Origin: Pseudomonadota bacterium
GTDB lineage: Bacteria; Pseudomonadota; Gammaproteobacteria; Burkholderiales; Rhodocyclaceae
Length of the DNA stretch: 64,000 nt
Reading direction: 5' to 3'
NCBI GenBank assembly: GCA_018241685.1
Contig: JAFEDJ010000013.1
Location: 186,001-250,000 of the forward strand
The stretch's first letter is position 1. The number at the start of each line of letters is the position of its first letter. The translations under genes were made by a program, and so were the position numbers. This document shows positions 28,065 through 38,700 of this stretch, in pieces. The notes under the pieces were generated by a model. That model ran no database searches and was not told the origin of the DNA. It saw nothing but the letters and a program-made list of their open reading frames with translations.

Positions 28065-29462
28065 TCACAGCACCCGGTCGAGGCGCGCCAGCACCAGCTC
28101 GCGGCCCATGGTTTCCAGCACCGCGTCGATGGACGGGGTCTGCGGCTGGCCGAGCAGCACCACGCGCAGCGGGATCGCCACATGGGGCATCTTCATGCCG
28201 TGCTCGGTGCAGGTCTCCTTGATCGCGGCGCTCAGCGCGGCCTTTTCCCAGGTTGCCCCAGCCAGCTTGCCGCGCAGCGTTGCCAGCGCCGTACGCGCGG
28301 CATCGGTGAGGTGCTGGGCCAGCAGTTCCGGCGCCACGTGCAGATCGATGTAGAACGGTTCCGCGGCGTCGGCCAGCTCGTTGAGCGTGCTCACGCGATC
28401 CTTGTACAGCGCAATGATCGCCTCCAGCGCCGGACCGGCTTCCGGATTCACTTCGCGGCGGGCCAGGCGGCGGGACACGTCGGCGGCCAGCACAGCGTTG
28501 TCGGCCTGCTTGATGTAGTGGGCGTTCAGCCAGTTCAGCTTCTCGGTGTTGAACTGGGCGGCGGACGGGGTGATGTGGTCGAGGTCGAACCATTCCACCA
28601 GCTGCGCGCGGGAGAAGATCTCGTCGTCGCCGTGGCTCCAGCCCAGGCGGGCCAGGTAGTTGATGACCGCATCCGGCAGGTAGCCGTCGTCGTCGTACTG
28701 GGTGACGCTGACCGCGCCGTGGCGCTTGGACAGCTTCTGGCCGTCGTCGCCGAGGATCATCGACAGGTGGGCGTATTGCGGCACTTCGGCGCCCAGCGCC
28801 TTGAGGATGTTGATCTGGCGCGGCGTGTTGTTCACGTGGTCGTCACCGCGGATGACCTGGGTGATGCCCATGTCCCAGTCGTCCACCACCACGCAGAAAT
28901 TGTAGGTCGGCGTGCCGTCGGGACGGGCGATGATGAGGTCGTCCATCTCGGCGTTGGCGATCTCGATGCGGCCCTTGACCAGGTCGTCCCAGGCCACGAC
29001 GCCTTCAGTGGGGTTCTTGAAACGGATCACCGGCTCTACGCCGGCCGGCGGCTGGGGCAGCACCTTGCCCGCTTCGGGACGCCAGCGGCCGTCGTAGCGC
29101 GGCTTCTCGCCGCGGGCCCGCTGGGCCTCGCGCAGTGCGTCGAGCTCTTCGGACGACATGTAGCACGGATAGGCCGTGCCGGCAGCCAGCATCTCCTGGA
29201 CGACCGCCTTGTAGCGCTCCATGCGCTGCATCTGGTAGAACGGGCCTTCGTCCCATTCGAGGCCGAGCCAGTTCATGCCGTCGAGGATCGCCTGCACCGC
29301 CTCGGGGGTGGAACGGGCCACGTCGGTATCCTCGATGCGCAGCACGAAGGTGCCGCCATGGCGGCGGGCGAAGGCCCACGAGAACAGCGCCGTGCGCGCC
29401 CCTCCGATATGCAGGAAGCCGGTGGGGCTGGGGGCGAAACGGGTACGGACGGTAGAAGCCAT
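28065..29462 (-). CDS. gltX: Glutamate--tRNA ligase
   Basis: 465-aa class I aminoacyl-tRNA synthetase. The HIGH-type motif is [16 protein letters not shown] near the N-terminus and the KMSKS-type motif is KLSKRHG near residue 240. The C-terminal anticodon-binding domain is complete. The start was set at MASTVRTRF; an in-frame ATG 42 bp upstream extends the protein before the conserved first strand and is unlikely. No tRNA gene is adjacent. Confidence 0.96.
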   Translation of the reverse strand: MASTVRTRFAPSPTGFLHIGGARTALFSWAFARRHGGTFVLRIEDTDVARSTPEAVQAILDGMNWLGLEWDEGPFYQMQRMERYKAVVQEMLAAGTAYPCYMSSEELDALREAQRARGEKPRYDGRWRPEAGKVLPQPPAGVEPVIRFKNPTEGVVAWDDLVKGRIEIANAEMDDLIIARPDGTPTYNFCVVVDDWDMGITQVIRGDDHVNNTPRQINILKALGAEVPQYAHLSMILGDDGQKLSKRHGAVSVTQYDDDGYLPDAVINYLARLGWSHGDDEIFSRAQLVEWFDLDHITPSAAQFNTEKLNWLNAHYIKQADNAVLAADVSRRLARREVNPEAGPALEAIIALYKDRVSTLNELADAAEPFYIDLHVAPELLAQHLTDAARTALATLRGKLAGATWEKAALSAAIKETCTEHGMKMPHVAIPLRVVLLGQPQTPSIDAVLETMGRELVLARLDRVL

Positions 29463-29546
29463 GACGTCAATCCGGGAAAGCTGAAAACCCGGCATTTTAC
29501 GCACAGCACACGGTCGGGACCAAAGTTCCCGACCGTCTGGCGGGGA

Positions 29547-29946
<400 letters not shown>

Positions 29947-29952
29947 TCTCTG

Positions 29953-31572
29953 TCAGGCATCCCGGTATCGGGACGTGATGGGGTAACGCCAGTCCTTGCC
30001 GAAGCCGCGCTGGGTCACGCGGATGCCGATCGGTGCCTGGCGGCGCTTGTATTCATTGCGCCGTAGCATGGCCACCGCACGATACACCTCGGCCTCGGCA
30101 TAGCCACGGGCGACGATCTCATGGGGTGACAGGTCCTCTTCCATGTAGGCGGCGATGATCGCGTCCAGCACTTCGTAGGGCGGCAGGGAGTCCTGGTCGC
30201 ACTGGTCGGGTTTCAGCTCTGCCGAAGGCGGCCGGGTCAGGATGTTGTCGGGGATCACCGGGCCACCAGGCTGGGCGTTGCGCCAGGCGCACAGGCGATA
30301 GACGAAGGTCTTGTAGATGTCCTTGATGACCGCAAAACCGCCGGCCATGTCGCCGTACAGCGTGGCGTAGCCGGTGGCCATCTCGCTCTTGTTGCCGGTG
30401 GTCAGCACGATGGAGCCGGTCTTGTTGGACAGGGCCATCAGGATCATGCCGCGGATCCGCGCCTGCAGGTTCTCCTCGGTGGTATCCGCCGCCAGGCCGG
30501 CAAACTGCGGCGCCAGCAGCGTTGCGAAGGTCTGCATCGCCGGCTCGATGGCGATCTCGTCGTAGCGCACGCCGATACGGCGGATCATCTCGCGGGAATC
30601 GTCGAGGCTCATCTGCGCCGTGTAGGGCGATGGCATCATCACCGCGCGGACGCGCTCGGCGCCCAGCGCATCGACGGCGATCGCCAGCGTCAGCGCCGAA
30701 TCGACACCGCCGGACAGGCCGATGATGGCGCCGGGGAAACCGTTCTTGCCCAGGTAGTCGCGCACGCCGAGGACCAGCGCCTCATAGACGTCGGCCTCGA
30801 CGGGACGCACCGCTGGCACGCTGCCGCCCTGCCAGGCGCCGTCGGCGAACGGCAGCAGGTGGAGTTCCTCGGCGAAGACCTTGCCCTGCCAGGCCAGTGT
30901 GCCGTCCCGGTCGAGGGCGAAGGAGCCGCCGTCGAAGACCAGTTCGTCCTGTCCGCCGACCAGGTTGCAATACACCACCGGCAGGCCGGTGTCGGCGATG
31001 CGCTCGCGCAGCACCTCGTAGCGCAGCGCCTGCTTGTTCATGTGGAAGGGCGACGCGTTGAGGACCAGCAGCACCTCCGCCCCCGCCCCGCGGGCCACGT
31101 CGGCGGCGCCGGACTCCCACACGTCGGCGCAGATATTGACGCCGACCTTCACGCCCTTCAGCTCGAAGACGCAGGCCTCGGTGCCGGCCTCGAAGTAGCG
31201 CTCCTCGTCGAACACCTCGTAGTTGGGCAGGCGGTGCTTGAAATACGTGGCGACGATGCGGCCGTCCTGGATCACCGCTGCCGCGTTATAGCGCTTGCCG
31301 TCGGCAAATGCCGGGTAGCCGACCAGCGCGGTGATGCCGCGCACCTCGACGGCCAGTTCGGCCAGCGTGTCGGCGCAAGCCTCGAGGAAGGCCGGCCGCA
31401 GCAGCAGGTCTTCGGCCGGATAGCCGCACAGGGCCAGCTCGGGGGTCAGCACCACGTCGGCGCCCGCAGCCTTGGCCCGGGTCACCGCATCCAGGATCCG
31501 GCGCGCATTGCCGGAGAGGTCGCCCACGACACTATTGAGCTGGGCGACAGCGACGGTAAGAGGGGTTTTCAT
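29953..31572 (-). CDS. nadE: Glutamine-dependent NAD+ synthetase
   Basis: 539-aa enzyme that makes NAD+ from deamido-NAD+ with glutamine as nitrogen donor. The N-terminal nitrilase-type glutaminase domain has the Glu (TPELALCGYPAEDLLLRP), Lys (YFKHRLPNYEVFDE) and Cys (GVNICADVWE) triad. The C-terminal synthetase domain carries the PP-loop LSGGVDSALTLAIA. The start is MKTPLTVAVAQ; no Shine-Dalgarno sequence precedes it, while a TATAGT box lies 7 bp upstream (see findings). Confidence 0.95.
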   Translation of the reverse strand: MKTPLTVAVAQLNSVVGDLSGNARRILDAVTRAKAAGADVVLTPELALCGYPAEDLLLRPAFLEACADTLAELAVEVRGITALVGYPAFADGKRYNAAAVIQDGRIVATYFKHRLPNYEVFDEERYFEAGTEACVFELKGVKVGVNICADVWESGAADVARGAGAEVLLVLNASPFHMNKQALRYEVLRERIADTGLPVVYCNLVGGQDELVFDGGSFALDRDGTLAWQGKVFAEELHLLPFADGAWQGGSVPAVRPVEADVYEALVLGVRDYLGKNGFPGAIIGLSGGVDSALTLAIAVDALGAERVRAVMMPSPYTAQMSLDDSREMIRRIGVRYDEIAIEPAMQTFATLLAPQFAGLAADTTEENLQARIRGMILMALSNKTGSIVLTTGNKSEMATGYATLYGDMAGGFAVIKDIYKTFVYRLCAWRNAQPGGPVIPDNILTRPPSAELKPDQCDQDSLPPYEVLDAIIAAYMEEDLSPHEIVARGYAEAEVYRAVAMLRRNEYKRRQAPIGIRVTQRGFGKDWRYPITSRYRDA

Positions 31573-31579
31573 GGGCGAC

Positions 31580-31585
31580 ACTATA
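31580..31585 (-). promoter_or_regulatory. Candidate -10 box implying leaderless nadE mRNA
   Basis: Minus strand reads TATAGT, then 7 bp, then the nadE ATG. With standard spacing transcription would begin at or next to the A of ATG. The -35 is poor (TTCGTG at 17-bp spacing). Confidence 0.35.
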
Positions 31586-31684
31586 ACCCCGAAGCCGCCT
31601 GCCACGAAGCCGCCGCCCGCCGCACGGGCGGCCACAGGCCCGCTCCGTGCTTGTATGCTGCCGCCACGCGCTCCGGAGCCTTTC

Positions 31685-32809
31685 ATGCCGACTTTCCGCC
31701 TGCATCCAGCCCTCACCGAAATCCCCGCCGACCAATGGGACGCCCTGGCCGGCGATCAACCCAGTCTGTCCCATGCCTTCCTGTCCGCACTGGAAGACAG
31801 CGCCTGCGTGGCGCCCCGGGCAGGCTGGGGGCCACGCCACGCGGCCCTGTGGGAAGGCGACCGACTGCTCGCCGCGATGCCGCTGTACCTGAAGAGCCAT
31901 TCCTACGGCGAATACGTGTTCGACTGGGCCTGGGCCGACGCCTACCAGCGCCACGGCCTCGACTACTACCCCAAGTGGCTGGCCGCCGTGCCCTTCACGC
32001 CGGTGCCGGGCCGGCGCATCCTCGGCCACGACGAAGCCGCCCGCCGCCTGCTGCTGGCCTTGCTTCTCGACGAGGTCCGCGCATCCGGCGCGTCGTCCCT
32101 GCATGTGCTGTTCCCCACCGACGAGGAAAGCGCGTGGCTGGCGGAAGCCGGGCTGGAAATCCGCCATGGCGTGCAGTTCCACTGGCGCAATGCCGGCTAC
32201 CGGGACTTCGACGATTTCCTGGCCCAGTTGGCCCAGCCCAAGCGCAAGAAGATCCGCCAGGAGCGGCGCAAGGTGATGGATGCCGGCATCGACTTCCGCA
32301 TCCTGCGCGGCCAGGAGATCGGTGCCGAGGAGTGGGCCTTCTTCCACGCCTGCTACCGCCGCACCTACGCCGAACACGCCTCCACGCCCTACCTGAACCT
32401 GGCCTTCTTCACCGCCCTCGGGCTGCGCAATGCCAACGCCTGTGTGCTGATGATCGCCGAACGGGCCGGCACGCCCATCGCGGCGAGCTTCTTCCTGCAC
32501 GACACGGACGCGCTCTACGGCCGCTACTGGGGCGCCGTCGAGTTCGTGCCCTGCCTGCATTTCGAGGCCTGCTACTACCAGGCCATCGACTATGCGATCC
32601 GTGAAGGCCTGGCCCGCTTCGAAGGCGGTGCCCAGGGCGAGCACAAGCTGTCCCGCGGGCTGGAGCCGGTGCGCACCACATCCGCCCACTGGATCGCCGA
32701 CCCGCGCTTCCGCGACGCGGTGGCGCGCTTCCTGGCCCAGGAACGGGGCGGCATGGACGCCTACCTGGACGAGCTGTCGGAACGCCTGCCCTTCCGCGAC
32801 CGGAGCTGA
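31685..32809 (+). CDS. FemAB/GNAT-like acyltransferase family protein (PF04339 type)
   Basis: 374-aa soluble protein of the family formerly DUF482, a GNAT-superfamily group resembling FemAB peptidoglycan aminoacyltransferases. Landmarks are QPSLSHAFLSALEDS near residue 27, PLYLKSHSYGEYVFDWAW near 80, the KRKKIRQERRKV basic stretch near 190, and the C-terminal FEGGAQGEHKLSRGLEP. The substrate is unknown. The start ATG at 31685 is preceded by GGAGC. It is divergent from nadE and ends 27 bp from the convergent malonyl-CoA decarboxylase gene. Confidence 0.85.
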   Translation: MPTFRLHPALTEIPADQWDALAGDQPSLSHAFLSALEDSACVAPRAGWGPRHAALWEGDRLLAAMPLYLKSHSYGEYVFDWAWADAYQRHGLDYYPKWLAAVPFTPVPGRRILGHDEAARRLLLALLLDEVRASGASSLHVLFPTDEESAWLAEAGLEIRHGVQFHWRNAGYRDFDDFLAQLAQPKRKKIRQERRKVMDAGIDFRILRGQEIGAEEWAFFHACYRRTYAEHASTPYLNLAFFTALGLRNANACVLMIAERAGTPIAASFFLHDTDALYGRYWGAVEFVPCLHFEACYYQAIDYAIREGLARFEGGAQGEHKLSRGLEPVRTTSAHWIADPRFRDAVARFLAQERGGMDAYLDELSERLPFRDRS

Positions 32810-32836
32810 ACCCCGGCCGATGGAATCAGGAAGGGC

Positions 32837-34321
32837 TCAAGACTCGGCGCGCGCCTTCCGGGCCCGTGGCGCCCTCCCGGCACGCGGCTCCTTGCGCGCC
32901 TCGACGGCCGCCTCCAGCTGGCGCTCCACATCGAAAGCCAGCGCCAGCGTGCCTTCGCGGGCATAGGCTTGGTGGTTGCCCTCGATGTCCTTCAACTTGT
33001 AGAGATAGTTCACCATCAAGCCGCAGGACTGACGCAAGCCCCGCGCCGACACGTCGCCCAGCCAGTTGATGCGGCCGAGGCTGGCGCCGTTGGAGAAATG
33101 GAAACGCCCGACCGGGTCGAGCGGGTGCTTGCCGCTCTTTTCCCGAGCCAGGTAATACGCACACTCGCCCTTGAGCCAGGCCTGCAGCGACGCCGACGGC
33201 GACTGGCTGCCGGCGATCTCGGCACCGACACAGTCGAGCACCGCGGCAACACCGCTCTTGCCGGTAGCATCCAGCAGCTTGCGGACATCAGCCGGGATGC
33301 GCGCCACATAGGCCGGCTCGGCCAGGCGCTTGTCCAGCCAGCGGTTGAAGCCCGGCACCGGCGACAGCGTCGCAAAAGTGCGCAGGCGCGGAAACTCCTG
33401 CAACAGCTGCTGCACGACCCGCTTGATCAGGAACTCGCCCATGCTCACGCCACGCAGGCCGCTCTGGGCATTGGAGATGGAATAGAAGATCGCGGTGGTC
33501 GCTGCTTCCGGGTCGAGGGTCGGCTGGCTCTCGTCGAGCAGGGTCTGCACCTTGTCGGCGATGTCGCGCACCAGCGCCACCTCGACGAAGATCAGCGGCT
33601 CGCCCGGCATGCGGCCGTGGAAGAAGGCGTAGCAGCGGCGGTCGGAATCCAGCCGGTTGCGCAGGTCGCTCCACGACTTGATCTCATGCACCGCCTCGTA
33701 GCGGATCAGCTTCTCGAGCAGCGAGGCCGGCGACTCCCAGCCGACCCGCTGCAGTTCCAGAAAACCTGCATCGAACCAATTGACGAACAGATGCAGGAGA
33801 TCCTGGTCGAGCCCCGGACAGGCATCCACACCAAGGCGCAACAGGTCGGCGCGCAGGTCCACCAGCGCATGCACGCCGTGGGGCAGCAGGTTGAACTGGC
33901 GCAGGATGCGCAGCCGCGGCGACTCCAGGCTGGCGCTCAGGCGCCCTTCGGCGCGGGCCCGCTCCGAAGGGCCGGCGGCCGTCATGTAGGCCTCGATGGC
34001 ACGCCGGACGTCCACTTCCACCGGACCGTAATCGGCCTCCAGACGCCCCAGGAAAGCGCGCCGGTCCTCGTCGCCGGCGGCCAGGTAGAAGGCCAGCAGG
34101 TGCGCCATGCGCTCCCGGGCGCGGGCCTCGCCGTCGTAGTCGCCGGCCGCGGCCGTCAGGAGGTCCTCGACACGCCGCCAGCTGCGGGCCGGCACGGCCT
34201 CAGCCCGCGGGACTGGTGCCTGCGCCTCTTCCCTGCCCCGCACCAGGCGACGCCACAGCCCCGCCATGGAGGCACCCAGCCCGCGGCCGCTGTCCGTCAC
34301 AGTGTTGTCCGGTGATCCCAT
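32837..34321 (-). CDS. Malonyl-CoA decarboxylase
   Basis: 494-aa enzyme (PF05292) that converts malonyl-CoA to acetyl-CoA. The N-terminal helical domain covers residues ~45-170. The GNAT-like catalytic domain holds the conserved Ser in FATLSPVPGF and His in HPLDPVGRFHFSNGA, followed by RINWLGD. The ATG at 34321 has a strong AAGGAGAG site. The last ~25 residues are Arg/Ala-rich and outside the family core. No malonyl-CoA synthetase is nearby; the gene follows an MFS transporter gene by 128 bp on the same strand. Confidence 0.92.
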   Translation of the reverse strand: MGSPDNTVTDSGRGLGASMAGLWRRLVRGREEAQAPVPRAEAVPARSWRRVEDLLTAAAGDYDGEARARERMAHLLAFYLAAGDEDRRAFLGRLEADYGPVEVDVRRAIEAYMTAAGPSERARAEGRLSASLESPRLRILRQFNLLPHGVHALVDLRADLLRLGVDACPGLDQDLLHLFVNWFDAGFLELQRVGWESPASLLEKLIRYEAVHEIKSWSDLRNRLDSDRRCYAFFHGRMPGEPLIFVEVALVRDIADKVQTLLDESQPTLDPEAATTAIFYSISNAQSGLRGVSMGEFLIKRVVQQLLQEFPRLRTFATLSPVPGFNRWLDKRLAEPAYVARIPADVRKLLDATGKSGVAAVLDCVGAEIAGSQSPSASLQAWLKGECAYYLAREKSGKHPLDPVGRFHFSNGASLGRINWLGDVSARGLRQSCGLMVNYLYKLKDIEGNHQAYAREGTLALAFDVERQLEAAVEARKEPRAGRAPRARKARAES

Positions 34322-34449
34322 TGCCCTCTCCTTCCTCGAACGAATCCCTGCCTCCGGGCCTTGCCTGCCCACGCCAGCGGGCCAGCCGGTCCGGATCTTC
34401 CTTTCAAGGATGACCGGCGCCGACGGCCGTCAGTTCCGTGCCGACGGCA

Positions 34450-35664
34450 TCAGCGATGCGCCGGCACCGGTTCACGGATCGGCAGATTGACCAGCGCGGC
34501 CAGCAGCGCCAGCACGATGTCGGCATACCACATCCAGTCGTAATTGCCGAAATGCACCAGCGCCAGCCCACCCAGCCAGGCCCCGAAGAACGCACCGATC
34601 TGGTGGGACAGCAGGGTCAGGCCGAACAGCGTGGCCAGGTAGCGCAGCCCGAACAGCTTGCCGACCAGCCCGGCGGTGGGCGGCACCGTGGCCAGCCAGG
34701 TCAGGCCGAGGCCGATGGAGAAGGCGTAGAAGGTCATCGGCGTCTTTGGCGCCAGCAAGTAGAGCCCGACCAGCACGGCGCGCGACGCGTACATGACGGT
34801 CAGGATCCACTTCATGCGGTAATGCTGGCCGAGGGCGCCCGCCCCCAGGCTGCCGGCGATGTTGGCGAGGCCGATCAGGGCCAGCGACAGCGCCGACACA
34901 TTGGCCGGCAGGCCGCACAGGTCCACCGCGCCGGGCAGATGGGTGACCAGGAAGGCGATATGGAAACCGCAGGTCAGGAAGCCCGCGTGCAGGCACCAGT
35001 AGCTGCGGTCACCGAGCGCCACCTTGAGTTGCTGGCGCAGGCCCAGGTCGGGCGCCGACGACGGTGGATGTTCGACCTTGTGGCGCAGCGGCCAGGACAG
35101 CGGAATCGTCAGCAGGCAGATCGCCGCCAGCCCGTAGAGGGCCGTGACCCAACCGAAACCGGTGATCAGGAACTGGGACAGGGGCGCGAAGACGAACTGG
35201 CCGAAGGAGCCGCCGGCATTGATGAAGCCCGACGCGAAGGCGCGCCGCGGCGGCGGCAGGCGCTGGGCCAGCGCACCGATCAGGATCGAGAAGCTGCCCG
35301 CCCCGGCGCCTGCCGACACCAGCAGCCCAAGGGTCACGGCCAGGCCGAATTCGGTGCTGACGAAGGGCGTCAGCACCAGCCCGAGGATCAGCATGACAGC
35401 CCCGGTGAACAACGAGCTGCCTGGACCGTAGCGGTCGGCCAAGGCGCCGAAAACCGGCTGCGAGGCGCCCCACATGAACTGCCCGATCGCCATCGCGAAG
35501 CTGATCGCGGCGATGCCCATGCCGGTGGAGGTATTGATCGGCGACACGTAGAGGCCGAGGGACAGGCGCACGCCCATCGTGATCATCAGCACCGCCGAGG
35601 CGGTGAGCACCAGCGGCCAGAAGGCGCCGGCAGGCGAAGAGGCGGAGAGGGAAGATGACGTCAT
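34450..35664 (-). CDS. MFS transporter (monocarboxylate/oxalate-formate antiporter-like)
   Basis: 404-aa protein with 12 predicted membrane segments. The cytoplasmic loop between helices 2 and 3 reads GALADRYGPGSS, the MFS signature. Overall pattern (RLSLGLYVSPINTSTGM at helix 1; LGLLVSAGAGAGSFSILIG) recalls the oxalate/formate-monocarboxylate branch. Substrate is not known. Placement before the malonyl-CoA decarboxylase gene raises the possibility of a dicarboxylate or monocarboxylate substrate, but that is inference. Confidence 0.85.
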   Translation of the reverse strand: MTSSSLSASSPAGAFWPLVLTASAVLMITMGVRLSLGLYVSPINTSTGMGIAAISFAMAIGQFMWGASQPVFGALADRYGPGSSLFTGAVMLILGLVLTPFVSTEFGLAVTLGLLVSAGAGAGSFSILIGALAQRLPPPRRAFASGFINAGGSFGQFVFAPLSQFLITGFGWVTALYGLAAICLLTIPLSWPLRHKVEHPPSSAPDLGLRQQLKVALGDRSYWCLHAGFLTCGFHIAFLVTHLPGAVDLCGLPANVSALSLALIGLANIAGSLGAGALGQHYRMKWILTVMYASRAVLVGLYLLAPKTPMTFYAFSIGLGLTWLATVPPTAGLVGKLFGLRYLATLFGLTLLSHQIGAFFGAWLGGLALVHFGNYDWMWYADIVLALLAALVNLPIREPVPAHR

Positions 35665-35734
35665 GACGGGAGCACGGCCGCGGGCCGCTTTTCATCGGCC
35701 GCCGAGCATCCCCCAGACGCCCGCTGCCGGTCAA

Positions 35735-38700
35735 TCAGGATTTACGCGCGCGCAGCGTGACCAGTGCCGCCGGGAAATCGTAGGATGCCACCTCCCGCTC
35801 GAAGCGCGGCCACAGGCTGCCGAGCACCGGCCGCAGGCATTCCGCCGATTCCCGCGCGACGCGCACCGCCGCCACGTTGTCTTCGGCCAGCAGCGCGTCG
35901 AGGCGGGCCAGCGCCTCCTGCACTGTGGAACGATCCTCCGTACAGGTTTCCACCGCCACGGCTTCCGGGTCGGGCAAGGCCCGGATCGCCGTGACCGCAG
36001 CCGTCTGCGCCGCATCCAGCTCGGTCAGCAAGGCATCGATGTCCCCCCCTTCGTCGCCGCGCAGCGCCGCATCCAGACGAGTCGCCAGGATCTGCACCTG
36101 GCGCATGCCGATCATGCCAGCCACCCCCTTCAGGGAGTGGGCCAGGCGTGCCGCCTCGGTCTGGCTGCCCGCCTCCCACTGGACGCGGATCTTGGCGCCG
36201 TCGGCCTCATGTCCGGCCGCATACTTGTGCAACAAGCGCAGGTAGTTGGGAATCCGCCCACGCAGGTTCTTCAGACCGTAGCCCACATCCAGCCCGGGCA
36301 CCGCCTCCAAGGCCACCTCCAGCGTGGGCGGCGACGCGGAAACAGCCTCTTCCAGCGGCGGAGCGAAAGGCAACCGGGCTTCCGCCGGATGTCGGCTGGA
36401 TGCCGGCAGCCACTGCAACAGCTTGGCGTAGAGCACTGCTGGATCGACAGGTTTCGAGAGGTGATCGTTCATGCCGGCCTGCAGGCAGCGTTTCCGATCC
36501 TCACCGAAGGCATTGGCGGTCATCGCCAGGATCGGCAGCGTCAGCCCGTGGGCGCGGATCGCTTCCGTCGCCTCAATACCGTCCATGACCGGCATCTGCA
36601 TGTCCATCAGGATGAGGTCGAAATCGGCGGTCGCGGCCTTGTCCACCGCCACCGCGCCGTTCTCCGCCAGCTCGGCATTCAGGCCGACGCTGTGCAGCAG
36701 GGACACCGCCACCTCCTGGTTGATGTGACTGTCCTCCACGACAAGGACACGGGCGCCGCCGTACTCGCGGCTCAGCCGGGCCTCGTCCTGGTGCGCCTCG
36801 TCGGCCGGAGCCCGCGGATGGCCGCGTTCGATCAGGCCGGCGAGCATCCGCTGCAGGTTGGACAGCAGGACCGGCTTGGCCAATGTGGCGGCAACGCCCG
36901 GATGCCCTCCCCCCCCGACGGCCGACGGCTCGTCCTCCTGGGTCAGCACGATGCAGCGCGGCGGGGACGCCAGTTCGAGTCCCGCCACCGCACGTGCGGT
37001 ATCGAAGCCGTCCATCTCAGGCATCATCCCATCGACGAACAGCAGGTCCATGGCTCTCCCGGCCTTTTCGGCCTGCTGCAGGCGCTCGAGGGCCGCGAGT
37101 CCCGAATTGCAGCATTCGACACTGGCCCCCTGCATGCCGAGCATATCGGCCAAGGTTTCGCCTGCCTCGGCCAAGTCGTCGGCAATCAGCACCCGCACCC
37201 CACCCAAAGGCAAGGGTGCGGGCACCTCGCGGCGAACCCGCCCGAAACGCGCAGTGAACCAGAAGCGGCTGCCCTGCCCCGGCTGGCTGTCCGCACCGGT
37301 CGCGCCCCCCATCATGCGGGCCAGGTGGCCGACGATCGCCAGGCCCAGCCCGGTACCGCCAAAACGCCGGGTCGTCGAGCCGTCAGCCTGTTCGAACGGT
37401 TTGAAGAGACGGGCCAGCACCTCGGGCTGGATGCCGATACCGCTGTCGACGACCTCGAAGCGCAACAGCACCGCATCGTCGGAGTCCGTTTCGCAGCAAG
37501 CCCGCAGCATGACCCGGCCGGCGTCGGTGAACTTGACCGCGTTGCCCAGGTAGTTGACCAGCATCTGCCCCAGGCGGGTTGCGTCCCCGCGCAGCAGCGC
37601 AGGCACCGCGTGGGTATCCACGACCAGCTCCAACCCCTTCTGGATGGCCTTGTCGGCCACCAGCGCGCAGGCGTTGCGCACCACGTCCTCAAGGCTGAAC
37701 TCGGCATCGTCGAGAGTCAGCTTGCCGGCTTCGATCTTCGAGATGTCGAGGATGTCGTTGATGATGGACAGCAGATGGTCGGCCGCATCGCTGATCTTCT
37801 GCAGTCGCATGCGCGCCTCGTCGTTTTCCGCATTCCGGCGCATCAGGTGGGTCAGGCCGATGATGGCGTTCATCGGAGTGCGGATCTCGTGGCTCATGTT
37901 GGCCAGGAAGGCGCTCTTGGCCCGGTTGGCCGCATCGGACGCCTGGCGTGCCGCCTCCAGCTCGGCGGAACGCTCGGACAGTGTGTGGTTGGTTTCCTCG
38001 AGCTGATGGGTGCGCTCGGCCACCAGTTGTTCGAGATGATTCCGATGACGGGCCAGCTCTTCCTCGACCCGCTTGCGCTCGGTGATGTCCTCCTGGATAC
38101 CCAGGTAATGGGTGGTCCGCCCATCCGGCTGCACGATCGGCGAGATACGTGCGAACTCGACGCAGACCTCACCGTTGCGCCTCCGGTTGATGAACTCGCC
38201 TTCCCACGGCCGGCCGGCGCGCAGGGTCCGCCACAGATCGGCAAAGGTCTCTGGCGGTGTCAGCCCCGATTTGAGGAAGCCTGCCCGCTGGCCGATGACC
38301 TCGTGCAACTCGTAGCCAGCTCCACCGAGGAAGGCCTTGTTCACATACTCGATACGGCCATCCAGATCGACGATGATCACGCTGGCCAGGCTCTGCTCCA
38401 CCGCCAGCGACAGCTTGAGGAGCTGTTCGGCGGCCTTGCGCTTTTCGGTGACATCCCGCCAGATGCCGGCCAGGTAGCTGCGGCCGTTGATCTCCAGCCC
38501 CGTGTAGCTCAACTCCACGTCGCGCACGCTGCCGTCGGCACGCTTCTGGCGGCTGTCGAACATCACGGGCTCGTTGCGTGCCCGGATGTCCTGCACCCGT
38601 CTGGCAACCTCCTCCGGCGACAGGCTGACCTGGATGTCGGACAGGCGGATCGCCGCAAACGCTTCCCGCGTGTAACCCAGCCCCCGACAGGCAGAGTCAT

